From the NCBI GenBank assembly GCA_041940385.1, contig JBGTSD010000003.1:4742-68741 (forward strand): DNA of 64,000 bases. The letters are read 5' to 3'. The notes under the pieces were generated by a model that worked only from the letters and a program-made list of their open reading frames with translations, had not been told where the DNA came from and made no database searches. Made by a program: the position numbers and the translations under genes. Below, piece after piece: positions 57,030-64,000 of this stretch. The first letter of the stretch is position 1, and every line of letters starts with the position of its first letter. The DNA is from JACVCK01 sp041940385 (GTDB taxonomy: Bacteria > Planctomycetota > Phycisphaerae > Phycisphaerales > UBA1924).

Positions 57030-58415
57030 TCAGTTGTCGGAGCGATTCGCGCCTGCGTTGTAGTTGCCCAGCAGCAGATTGAGGTCGGCGAAGTCGACGT
57101 CGCCGTCGCCATCGAGATCCGCAGGAAGATTCGGACCGACCTGGTTGTACGAGGAGAGAAGCAGGTTCAGATCGGCGAAGTCGACATCGCCGTCGCCGTC
57201 GATGTCGCCGACGAGGATCGCGCGGGCGACGAAGCAGCCGGAGCCCCATTCGATGGCGTCGTTGTTCGGCGGCGTGAGCGCGGCCATGAAGACGACGTCG
57301 CCGCGCGCGTTGAGGCGCGGGGCGCCGCCGAAGACCGGCGCGGACGAGGAGTTCTCGTTGATCTGGCCCTGGCCGAGGTCGGTGCTGACGAGGTCGTGCT
57401 CGCGGGCGACCACGCGCAGCGTTGCGCCGTCGCCGACAAAGACGCAGCGGAGGCCGGAGGAATCGAACGCGCGGAACGCGACGTGTCCGGCGTCGTTGGC
57501 GCTCGGCGAGAAGAACTCGATTGAGCCGACGCCGTTCACGCCTTCACGCGCGATCTCGACGGTCGCGGCGCCATCGGAGAGGAACACGGCGCGGCCGCCC
57601 GCGACGAGCGTGCTGATGAAGGCCACCTTCCCGGAGTTCGTCAGCGCGACCGAGTTGTCGAAGCGCGCGTACGGCGAGCCGGGGAGGGAATCGGCGTCGC
57701 GGGCGATGGTGACGAACGTCCCGTCCGACGCAAAGACGCGGACCTCGTCGGGCTGGGTTTCGCCGACCTGGCCCGCGCTGCCGAGACGGACCTTGCCGGC
57801 GATGCGGCGCTGGTTGTTGAACGATGGCGTGAAGAGGAACGAAATGCCGCTGCCGGGGCTGTAGCCCTCCTCGGCGGCGTGGATGGACTGCGCGCCGGCG
57901 GACCACGACGCGAAGATCTGGCCGGCGCCGGTGATGCCGCCGCGGTAGCCGATCTGGCCGGCGTCGTTGATCTGCGGCGAGCCGAAGGACGTCACGCCGA
58001 AGGGTGCGCCGGGCGTGACGACGATGGACGAAGCGCCGGTCGAACCCACGACGCGAAGAACGCCGGCGGGCGTCGTGAAGCGCTGGTCGGTGGCGATCAC
58101 GCCGGACGCGTTGAGTGTCGCGTCGCCGACGGCGGAGTCGGCGGTGTTGGGAGAGAGGTAGACGATGCCGCCGGCGCCGTTCGCACCGAACCAGAGACCG
58201 TCGGACTCTGTTCCGGCGATGACGCCGACGCGGTACGCGACCTCGCGTGCGTCGTTGATGGCGGGCGTGGAGTTGGTGAAGAAGGCGGAGTCGGGCAGGT
58301 TGAACGCGCCGGAGAAGTTGGAGCGCGCCTGGAGTTGCGGCGGCTGATAGCTCGGCACGGCGGCGTGCGCTGCGGCGGTGATGCACAGCAGGGTCGGCAC
58401 GAAGGTCTGAAGCAT
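57030..58415 (-). CDS. secreted 'choice-of-anchor'-like repeat protein with dockerin repeats
   Basis: A 461-residue exported protein. The signal peptide is MLQTFVPTLLCITAAAHA. The body has repeated 'INDAGQIGYRG', 'SANDAGHVAFRAF' and 'LNARGDVVFMAAL' segments, the N-x-x-G-x-V-x-F pattern of choice-of-anchor tandem repeat proteins of planctomycetes. Two dockerin loops follow (GDIDGDGDVDFADLNLLLSS, DLDGDGDVDFADLNLLLG). The ATG at 58415 has GAGGAG 9 bases upstream. It is the first gene of the leftward dockerin run. Confidence 0.86.
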   Translation of the reverse strand: MLQTFVPTLLCITAAAHAAVPSYQPPQLQARSNFSGAFNLPDSAFFTNSTPAINDAREVAYRVGVIAGTESDGLWFGANGAGGIVYLSPNTADSAVGDATLNASGVIATDQRFTTPAGVLRVVGSTGASSIVVTPGAPFGVTSFGSPQINDAGQIGYRGGITGAGQIFASWSAGAQSIHAAEEGYSPGSGISFLFTPSFNNQRRIAGKVRLGSAGQVGETQPDEVRVFASDGTFVTIARDADSLPGSPYARFDNSVALTNSGKVAFISTLVAGGRAVFLSDGAATVEIAREGVNGVGSIEFFSPSANDAGHVAFRAFDSSGLRCVFVGDGATLRVVAREHDLVSTDLGQGQINENSSSAPVFGGAPRLNARGDVVFMAALTPPNNDAIEWGSGCFVARAILVGDIDGDGDVDFADLNLLLSSYNQVGPNLPADLDGDGDVDFADLNLLLGNYNAGANRSDN

Positions 58416-58624
58416 CTCTCGGTTCTCCTCGCAGGCCGCGTCGGGGCGGCCTGGAGGTGAGTCTACGGGAGGAGCCCGTTCCGGCCAGCGATCCGGGGCG
58501 AAAGTGCCTGAATCCGGGCGGAGTCCACGGCGAAGACGGGTAGGTGCGGCGGGCGACTGCAGCGACCGCCGCCACGTGTTTTCCGGACTTCAAACCTGGC
58601 ATGGATGAACTGGAGATCCCTGAG

Positions 58625-59596
58625 ATGAATCGAGTCCTTGCAATCGGAATGACGGCGGGCCTGATGGCGGCCGGTCAGGCCTGGGCGGGCGGCTGCGGCG
58701 CCACGGCCTCGGCCTCGGCCTGCGGAGAAAAGTCGGCGACGGCTCCGGCCACGACCGTGGCGTGGGGCGGCAAGTCCGACATCGTGGACACCGCGGTCGC
58801 CGCGGGTTCCTTTAAGACACTGGCCGCGGCGCTTCAGGCGGCGGGCCTCGTCGAGACGCTCAAAAGCGACGGTCCGTTCACGGTCTTCGCGCCGACAGAC
58901 GAGGCGTTCGCCAAGCTGCCCGCGGGCACGGTCGAGAGCCTCCTGCGTCCCGAGAACAAGCAGAAGCTGATCGACATCCTCACCTATCACGTCGTCTCCG
59001 GAAAGGTCACGGCGGAGAAGGTGACGTCGCTGAATTCGGCGACCACCGTGAACGGTCAGCGCGTGGACATCAAGGCCTATGGCGGCAAGGTGAAGATCGA
59101 CGGCGCCACCGTCGTGACGCCGGACGTCATGGCCTCCAACGGTGTGATCCATGTCATCGATACGGTGATCATGCCGGCCGACAAGGACATCGTGGAGACG
59201 GCGGTCAGCGCCGGTTCGTTCAACACGCTGGCGACGGCGCTCGAGGCGGCCGGGCTTGTGTCCACGCTCCAGGGCGACGGCCCGTTCACGGTCTTCGCGC
59301 CGACGGACGAGGCGTTCGCCAAGCTCCCGGCGGGCACGGTGGAGAATCTGCTCAAGCCGGAGAACGTAGAGCAGCTTCGCGCCGTGCTGACGTACCACGT
59401 CGTCCCGGGCCGCGTGTACGCGGACCAGGTCGTCAAGATCGACAGCGCCAAGACGGTGCAGGGCTCGTCGGCCAAGATCACGGCGAAGTCCGGCAAGGTC
59501 ATGGTCGACAAGGCGAACGTCGTCAAGACGGACATCGAGGCGAGCAACGGCGTCATCCACGTGATCGACGCGGTGATCATGCCGCCTTCGAACTGA
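58625..59596 (+). CDS. secreted protein with two fasciclin (FAS1) domains
   Basis: A 323-residue exported protein: signal peptide (MNRVLAIGMTAGLMAAGQAWA), a Cys-containing linker, then two FAS1 domains, each with 'GPFTVFAPTDEAFAKLPAGT' (H1 region) and an 'ASNGVIHVIDxVIMP' (H2) end. The two domains are close copies of each other. FAS1 proteins are cell-surface adhesion molecules. The ATG at 58625 starts the signal peptide; GGAG lies about 10 bases upstream. It is followed by an ECF sigma/anti-sigma pair, the same neighbourhood as FAS1 proteins MPT70/MPT83 with SigK/RskA in mycobacteria. Confidence 0.92.
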   Translation: MNRVLAIGMTAGLMAAGQAWAGGCGATASASACGEKSATAPATTVAWGGKSDIVDTAVAAGSFKTLAAALQAAGLVETLKSDGPFTVFAPTDEAFAKLPAGTVESLLRPENKQKLIDILTYHVVSGKVTAEKVTSLNSATTVNGQRVDIKAYGGKVKIDGATVVTPDVMASNGVIHVIDTVIMPADKDIVETAVSAGSFNTLATALEAAGLVSTLQGDGPFTVFAPTDEAFAKLPAGTVENLLKPENVEQLRAVLTYHVVPGRVYADQVVKIDSAKTVQGSSAKITAKSGKVMVDKANVVKTDIEASNGVIHVIDAVIMPPSN

Positions 59597-59610
59597 TCTG
59601 ATCCTCGCCC

Positions 59611-59632
59611 GCCTTTGCCAATGGGCAAAGGC
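59611..59632 (+). terminator. hairpin after the fasciclin gene
   Basis: GCCTTTGCC at 59611-59619 and GGCAAAGGC at 59624-59632 form a perfect 9-bp stem with a 4-base loop, 15 bases after the FAS1 stop. No T tract follows, but position and stem strength suit a transcript end, which would make the sigma gene a separate unit. Confidence 0.45.
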
Positions 59633-59857
59633 CGCGTCGGGCGACGGGGAACCGTCGCTCGAACGCTTTCGAACTCCGTGCGGCAATGGAGTGCATCGCC
59701 TCGGATGGTCCGCGGCGTTGGAGCGGATATGACCTGTCTGACTGGAACGATTGTGGCCCGAACGGTGGGCATCGGCGGCGCGAAGGGACGCGAGGTGCTA
59801 TCCTCGGAGACACCCACGGCGCGCAGCGGACGCGCCTCGAAGAGAATCGGCACAACC

Positions 59858-60445
59858 GTGAGCCCGACACTTCTCGAGCGCATTGCACAGGGCGACGAAT
59901 CGGCGGTGAAAGAGTCCGTCGAGACGTATAGCCCGCTGGTGTGGTCGCTGGCGCGCCGTCTTTGCCGCGAACGCACGGACGCCGAGGACGCCGTCCAGGA
60001 AATCTTCATCGATGTCTGGAAGAGCGCCGCTCGGTTCAACCCCGAGGTCGCCTCGGAATCGACCTTTGTCGCGATGATCGCGCGCCGGCGACTGATCGAT
60101 CGGCTGCGTCGGCAGGGGCGTCGCCCGGACATGTCGGCGCTGTCGGGATTCGAGAGCGAGGACGCAGGCGTGCGCGGCCCAGCCCCGGCGCAGGGCATGT
60201 CGGCGCCGATGGAGCTGACCGAGGACGCGGAGCGAGCGCTCGAGGCCATGCAAGCGCTGACCGAGGACCAGCAGCGCGTGCTGCGGCTCTCGATCATGCA
60301 GGGACGCTCGCACTCGGAGATTGCGGAGATTACGGGGATGCCGCTCGGCACGGTGAAGACACATGCCCGACGTGGCCTGATGCGCATTCGCGCCGAGCTT
60401 GAGGGCGCCGAGGCGGGTCGTTTGGACTCGGGAGGCGCGTCGTGA
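59858..60445 (+). CDS. ECF-type RNA polymerase sigma factor, SigK-like
   Basis: A 195-residue sigma factor. Region 2 is seen in LVWSLARRLCRERTDAEDAV and QEIFIDVWKSAARFNPE; region 4 in 'LTEDQQRVLRLSIMQGRSHS', then EIAEITGMPLGTVKTHARRG. These match SigK/SigW-class ECF factors. The GTG at 59858 gives the usual ECF length. The frame is open upstream, and an ATG at 59729 with GGAG five bases before it is a real alternative (43 more residues without family similarity). The gene overlaps the anti-sigma gene by a GTGA, so the pair is co-translated. The FAS1 gene just upstream is a likely target. Confidence 0.9.
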   Translation: MSPTLLERIAQGDESAVKESVETYSPLVWSLARRLCRERTDAEDAVQEIFIDVWKSAARFNPEVASESTFVAMIARRRLIDRLRRQGRRPDMSALSGFESEDAGVRGPAPAQGMSAPMELTEDAERALEAMQALTEDQQRVLRLSIMQGRSHSEIAEITGMPLGTVKTHARRGLMRIRAELEGAEAGRLDSGGAS

Positions 60446-61221
60446 GACTTCCCGATGTGGACACGAGACTGGGTGAACTGCTCGCCGACCGCGCGCTCTC
60501 GGGATTGGCGCCGGAGGAGTCGACCGAGCTCGATCGTCTACTGGCCGAGATGCCGGACGTGGACGAGTGGGCCCTTGACCGCGCCGCGACGGCGCTGATG
60601 GTGGGGCTCGGCGGGCTTCAGTTGGAATCGCCGCCGGCGTCGGTGCGGATTTCGCTGCATCAGGCCGCGGAGGACTGGGTGGAGCGGGCGCCTGTTCAAC
60701 GTCGGCGTGAAGACGATGAACCGGTCGTTGCCCGCATCGGCTCGTCCTGGGGTGGCTGGGGCTGGCTAGCGGCGGCGGCGTGCCTTGCGATCGCGCTGGT
60801 GGCCTGGTGGCCGGCGCTGCGGAGCGGGGCGAACTCGTCCACGCCCGCGGTCGGTCAGGCCGATCTGGTCCGCCTCGCGTGGAGCGCCGGGCCGGACCAG
60901 ACCGGCCAGGGTGTGACCGGCGAGGTCGTGTGGAGCGACGAGACGCAGAGCGGCTACATGGAGTTCCGGGGCCTGCCGGCGCTCGATCGGACTCAGTGGC
61001 AGTATCAGCTCTGGATCGTCGATCCGGAGCGCGACAAGCATCCCGTGGACGGCGGCGTCTTCGACATTCCCGCCGACGCATCGGGCGTCGTCCGTGTGCC
61101 GATCCAGGCAAAGCTCCGCGTGGACGATCCCGCGGCGTTCGTCGTCACGGTCGAGCAGCCGGGCGGGGTCGTGGTGTCGAGCCAGGAGCGCGTGGCGCTG
61201 ATCGCGGCCGCGAAGGGCTGA
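60442..61221 (+). CDS. membrane anti-sigma factor, RskA-like
   Basis: A 259-residue single-pass membrane protein. The N-terminal about 100 residues are cytoplasmic and acidic, the sigma-binding part (GLAPEESTELDRLLAEMPDV). One membrane segment lies near 105-126 (WGWLAAAACLAIALVAWWPA). The C-terminal outer domain is RskA-like, with 'YMEFRGLPALDRTQWQYQLW' and a 'FVVTVEQPGGVVVSS' end. It should hold the preceding sigma factor inactive until cleaved by membrane proteases. The GTG start overlaps the sigma stop (GTGA). Confidence 0.9.
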   Translation: MRLPDVDTRLGELLADRALSGLAPEESTELDRLLAEMPDVDEWALDRAATALMVGLGGLQLESPPASVRISLHQAAEDWVERAPVQRRREDDEPVVARIGSSWGGWGWLAAAACLAIALVAWWPALRSGANSSTPAVGQADLVRLAWSAGPDQTGQGVTGEVVWSDETQSGYMEFRGLPALDRTQWQYQLWIVDPERDKHPVDGGVFDIPADASGVVRVPIQAKLRVDDPAAFVVTVEQPGGVVVSSQERVALIAAAKG

Positions 61222-61288
61222 CGTCCGCTGCAGTTGAGACTGGGTTTCGACATGCGCCGGGGCGAAAGCGCCGATAGCGTGGTCGGTC

Positions 61289-63712
61289 ATGGCCGCCCGC
61301 ACCGACACGTTCGAGATCCCGTTGCTGCTGCCTTCCGACGGCGCTCTTCGAGCGCGGCGGCTGGAGTTCTTTCTCCGCCACGTGCGCGACGAGTCGGGTG
61401 TGCGCAGCGCCGAGACCCACCCGCACGGCGATCAGCTCGTGCTTCGCGTGGTGATCGACACCAAGTCCACTCCGCTGGCGGTCCTGCAGCGGATCGCCCG
61501 CCACTCGGGGGTGGAGTTCCGCGAGCGGTGGGGGCACGTCGTCTGGCGGGTGGACGGGATGGTCTCGCCGCGCAGCGAGGAGGCGATCGAATCCGCGCTG
61601 GCTGACCTGCCGGGTGTGCACGCGACCGCCTCGTTCCCCTCGAGAACGTTGCGTGTGGAGTTCGATCGTTCGGCGTGCGCGCTGCCGGAAGTCGTGATGC
61701 GCCTTTCGCGGATCGGGTTCCGCGTGGCGCCGGCGAAGGCGGCGGGCGCGGTGGAGGTCCGCAAGGCGCCGCGACTGGATGAATGGATCGCGCGGCTCTG
61801 GGCGATCCCCCGCGAGAACACGGAGCTGACGGCGGCCATTGCGGGCGCATTGCTGCTGGGCGCCGGGTTTCTCGCGGAGAAGGCCGGACAGGCGCCGCCG
61901 GTCGCAGTGCTGCCGGTGTACATCCTCGCGTGCGTCGCGGCGGGCTGGTTCACGGCGCGCGACACGCTGCTCTCCCTGGCGCGGTTCCGGTTCAACATCG
62001 ACGTACTGATGTTCGTCGCGGCGATCGGCGCCGGGCTGCTCGGGCACATGGCGGAGGGCGCGTTGCTGCTCGTCCTCTTTGCGCTCGGGCACGCGGGCGA
62101 GGATCTCGCCATGTCGCGGGCGCGCAAGGCGATCCAGTCGCTGCACGAGGTCGTCCCAGACACCGCGACGGTCCGCACGAGCGACGGGCTCAAGACGGTG
62201 CGTGTCGAGGAGTTGAAAGTCGGCGAGCGCGTGCTGGTGCGCCCGGGCGAGCGCATCCCGACCGACGGGCGCGTCGAGGAGGGGCTCTCGTCGGTTGATC
62301 AATCGGCGATTACCGGCGAATCCGCACCGATCGAGAAGAGCGTCGGCTCCGGCGTGTTCGCGGGCACGGTGAATGGCGACGGCGCGATGACTGTCGTAGT
62401 CGAGAAGCCATCGACCGAGACGACGCTGGCCAAGGCGATCCGCCTCGTAGAGGAAGCCCAGACGCGCAAGAGCCCGACCGAGCTCTTTACGGCCAAGGTC
62501 GAGCGCTGGTACGTGCCGGCGGTGCTGATCGCGACGGGGCTGCTGCTGGTCGTGATGCCGATCGCGTCCGGCGGCGGGTTCGAGGCGTGGCGCATGTGGT
62601 TCTACCGTTCGATGGCGTTTCTCACCGCCGCGTCGCCGTGCGCGCTGGCGATCGGAACGCCCGCGGCCACACTCAGCGCGCTGGCGCGCTCGGCGCGGAT
62701 GGGCGTGCTCATCAAGGGCGGCGCACACCTCGAGTCGCTGGGCAAGGTCCGCGCGGTCGCGGTGGACAAGACCGGGACGCTGACCCTGGGGACGCCCAAG
62801 GTCACCGCCGTACGCCCGATGAGCGGCATGTCGGAGGAGGATGTGCTCTTCGCCGCGGCGGCGGTGGAATCCGGCAGCGCACACCCGCTGGCCGACGCGG
62901 TGGTGTCGGCGGCGCGCGAGCGCGGTTGGGAGGGGCAGGAGGCGCAGAACGTCGAGCAGGTCGTGGGGCGGGGCCTTCGCGGCGCGCTCAACGGCCAGGT
63001 GATCGAGGTCGGGAGTCTCAAGCTCTTCGGCGATGATCCGGCGATGAGCGCCGCGCGCCCGGCGATCGAGGAACTGGAGATCGCCGGCGCCACGGCGGTG
63101 GCGGTTCGGCGCGAGGGCCGGTGCCTCGGCGTGATCGGGATGGCCGATGAGGAGCGTCCCGAGGCGAAGCACCTGACGGCGGAGCTCAAGTCGCTCGGCG
63201 TGCGGCGCGTGGTGATGCTGACCGGCGACAACGAGCGGGTCGCGCAGGCGGTCGCGGGGCGCCTGGGGCTCGATGCCTACTACGCGGAGCTCCTGCCGGA
63301 CGAGAAGATGCGCATCGTCGCCGAGCTGCGCGACGAAGAGAAGGTCGTGGCGATGCTGGGCGACGGCGTGAACGATGCGCCGGCCCTCGCGTCCGCGTCG
63401 CTCGGTGTGGCGATGGGCGTCGCGGGGTCGGATGTGGCGCTGGAGACGGCGGACGTCGCCCTGATGCGCGACGACCTGTCACGATTCACCGGCGCGATTC
63501 GTCTGGCTCGATTCGCACGCCGGATCATCACGGAGAACCTGCTGATTGCGCTCGGTGTAATCGCGGTGCTGGCCCCGCTCGCGGCGACGGGCCATGCCAC
63601 GATCGGCTGGGCCGTGGTCTTCCACGAGGGAAGCACGGTGGTCGTCGTGCTGAATGCGCTGCGCCTGCTGGCGTTCGATCCGCTGAAGTCCGCGGCGGGT
63701 CGTCAGGGCTGA
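61289..63712 (+). CDS. P1B-4-type heavy-metal transporting ATPase
   Basis: An 807-residue inner-membrane metal pump. Actuator loop ITGESAPIEK; phosphorylation site VDKTGTLTLG (Asp near 493); SAHPLADA (HP motif); TGDN and GDGVNDAPAL in the hinge. The sixth-helix metal motif is SPC (ASPCALAIGTP, near 450) and the last helix pair holds HEGST, the combination of the P1B-4 subgroup (cobalt, iron or zinc export). The N-terminus has two domains folded like heavy-metal-binding domains, but without the CxxC: the second reads VDGMVSPRS where GMxCxxC is expected. The ATG at 61289 lies 67 bp after the anti-sigma gene. It overlaps the convergent peroxidase gene by 10 bp. Confidence 0.9.
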   Translation: MAARTDTFEIPLLLPSDGALRARRLEFFLRHVRDESGVRSAETHPHGDQLVLRVVIDTKSTPLAVLQRIARHSGVEFRERWGHVVWRVDGMVSPRSEEAIESALADLPGVHATASFPSRTLRVEFDRSACALPEVVMRLSRIGFRVAPAKAAGAVEVRKAPRLDEWIARLWAIPRENTELTAAIAGALLLGAGFLAEKAGQAPPVAVLPVYILACVAAGWFTARDTLLSLARFRFNIDVLMFVAAIGAGLLGHMAEGALLLVLFALGHAGEDLAMSRARKAIQSLHEVVPDTATVRTSDGLKTVRVEELKVGERVLVRPGERIPTDGRVEEGLSSVDQSAITGESAPIEKSVGSGVFAGTVNGDGAMTVVVEKPSTETTLAKAIRLVEEAQTRKSPTELFTAKVERWYVPAVLIATGLLLVVMPIASGGGFEAWRMWFYRSMAFLTAASPCALAIGTPAATLSALARSARMGVLIKGGAHLESLGKVRAVAVDKTGTLTLGTPKVTAVRPMSGMSEEDVLFAAAAVESGSAHPLADAVVSAARERGWEGQEAQNVEQVVGRGLRGALNGQVIEVGSLKLFGDDPAMSAARPAIEELEIAGATAVAVRREGRCLGVIGMADEERPEAKHLTAELKSLGVRRVVMLTGDNERVAQAVAGRLGLDAYYAELLPDEKMRIVAELRDEEKVVAMLGDGVNDAPALASASLGVAMGVAGSDVALETADVALMRDDLSRFTGAIRLARFARRIITENLLIALGVIAVLAPLAATGHATIGWAVVFHEGSTVVVVLNALRLLAFDPLKSAAGRQG

Positions 63713-64000
63713 GGCTCGGCAATGAGCCGGTTCACCGTGCCGATGAATTCCTCGTCGCTCGGCTTGACCTTCGGCGAGAATCGCGCGACGACCTGGCCCT
63801 CGCGGTTCACGAGGAACTTGTCGAAGTTCCAGCGGATCTCGCCGCCGAGGGGCTCGGGCAGGCCGGTGAGGTAGGCATAGAGCGGGTGCATGTCCTCGCC
63901 CTTGACGCTGATCTTCTCGTAGACAGGGAAGGTCACGCCGTACTCGCTCGAGCAGAACTCGGCGATCTCGGCGTTGGTGCCCGGCTCCTGGCCCATGAAG
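63703..64000 (-). CDS. glutathione peroxidase-like thiol peroxidase (C-terminal part; gene runs off the window)
   Basis: The visible 99 codons match the C-terminal two-thirds of the family: F-MGQEPGTNAEIAEFC (the FGGQEPG region), GVTFPVYEKISVKG and the WNFDKFLV motif with the catalytic Trp. The catalytic Cys region lies beyond base 64000. These enzymes reduce hydroperoxides, in bacteria usually with thioredoxin. The gene converges on the metal ATPase with a 10-bp overlap. Confidence 0.9.
   Translation of the reverse strand, partial: FMGQEPGTNAEIAEFCSSEYGVTFPVYEKISVKGEDMHPLYAYLTGLPEPLGGEIRWNFDKFLVNREGQVVARFSPKVKPSDEEFIGTVNRLIAEPQP

Overview
The window is high-GC bacterial DNA that looks like a member of the Planctomycetota, most likely class Phycisphaerae. 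The evidence is five secreted proteins ending in type I dockerin repeats of the 'DLDGDG..NFADLNLLLGxYN' form, a giant surface protein with a LEPRxLL-like N-terminus (RPETLEDRILLSG), frequent GTG/TTG starts and 4-base start/stop overlaps, and a tyrosine integrase of planctomycetal type. No database search was possible, so the taxonomy is inferred from these family traits.

Layout. (1) 1-9.7 kb is housekeeping: a leftward def-fmt-unknown operon, a rightward TPR protein plus kdsB, an array of four tandem hairpins, an M1 aminopeptidase divergent from a divergent-looking CTP synthase, and a UPF0316 membrane protein. (2) 9.73-32.9 kb is an integrative element of 23,088 bp sitting in a tRNA-Met gene, bounded by 51-bp direct repeats (9760-9810 and 32848-32898). 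Its left end holds the integrase, an excisionase-like HTH protein and two unknown genes. Its cargo is defence-like: a rightward, overlapping operon of SNF2 helicase, sigma-70-family factor, type III-like Mod methyltransferase (one-base frameshift) and Res-type helicase/nuclease; and a leftward set of HEPN protein, DUF4011-helicase-nuclease giant and GmrSD-like DUF262/HNH protein. (3) 33.2-48.6 kb is a surface-protein cluster: a 3,326-residue RTX/PKD/cadherin-like repeat protein followed by a PilZ protein, a GAF+HlyD-type membrane protein, an M50-metalloprotease+HlyD-type membrane protein and a third HlyD-type adaptor. (4) 49.4-58.4 kb is a run of five leftward genes for secreted dockerin proteins (two beta-propeller, two paralogous beta-helix, one choice-of-anchor-like). 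(5) 58.6-61.2 kb is a secreted fasciclin protein followed by an ECF sigma/anti-sigma (SigK/RskA-like) pair. (6) 61.3-64 kb holds a P1B-4-type metal ATPase and the C-terminal part of a glutathione peroxidase.

The most notable observations are these. The integrase reading frame runs through the attachment site, so the excised circle would encode a protein with an 83-residue C-terminal tail that integration separates from the catalytic part. A full sigma-70-family factor is translationally embedded inside a restriction/helicase-like defence operon. The methyltransferase between them is broken by one missing C, in a segment whose base composition differs sharply from its flanks. Finally, the giant adhesin-like protein is co-linear with a c-di-GMP-type sensor and a protease/adaptor set, but without any visible ABC transporter or outer-membrane channel.
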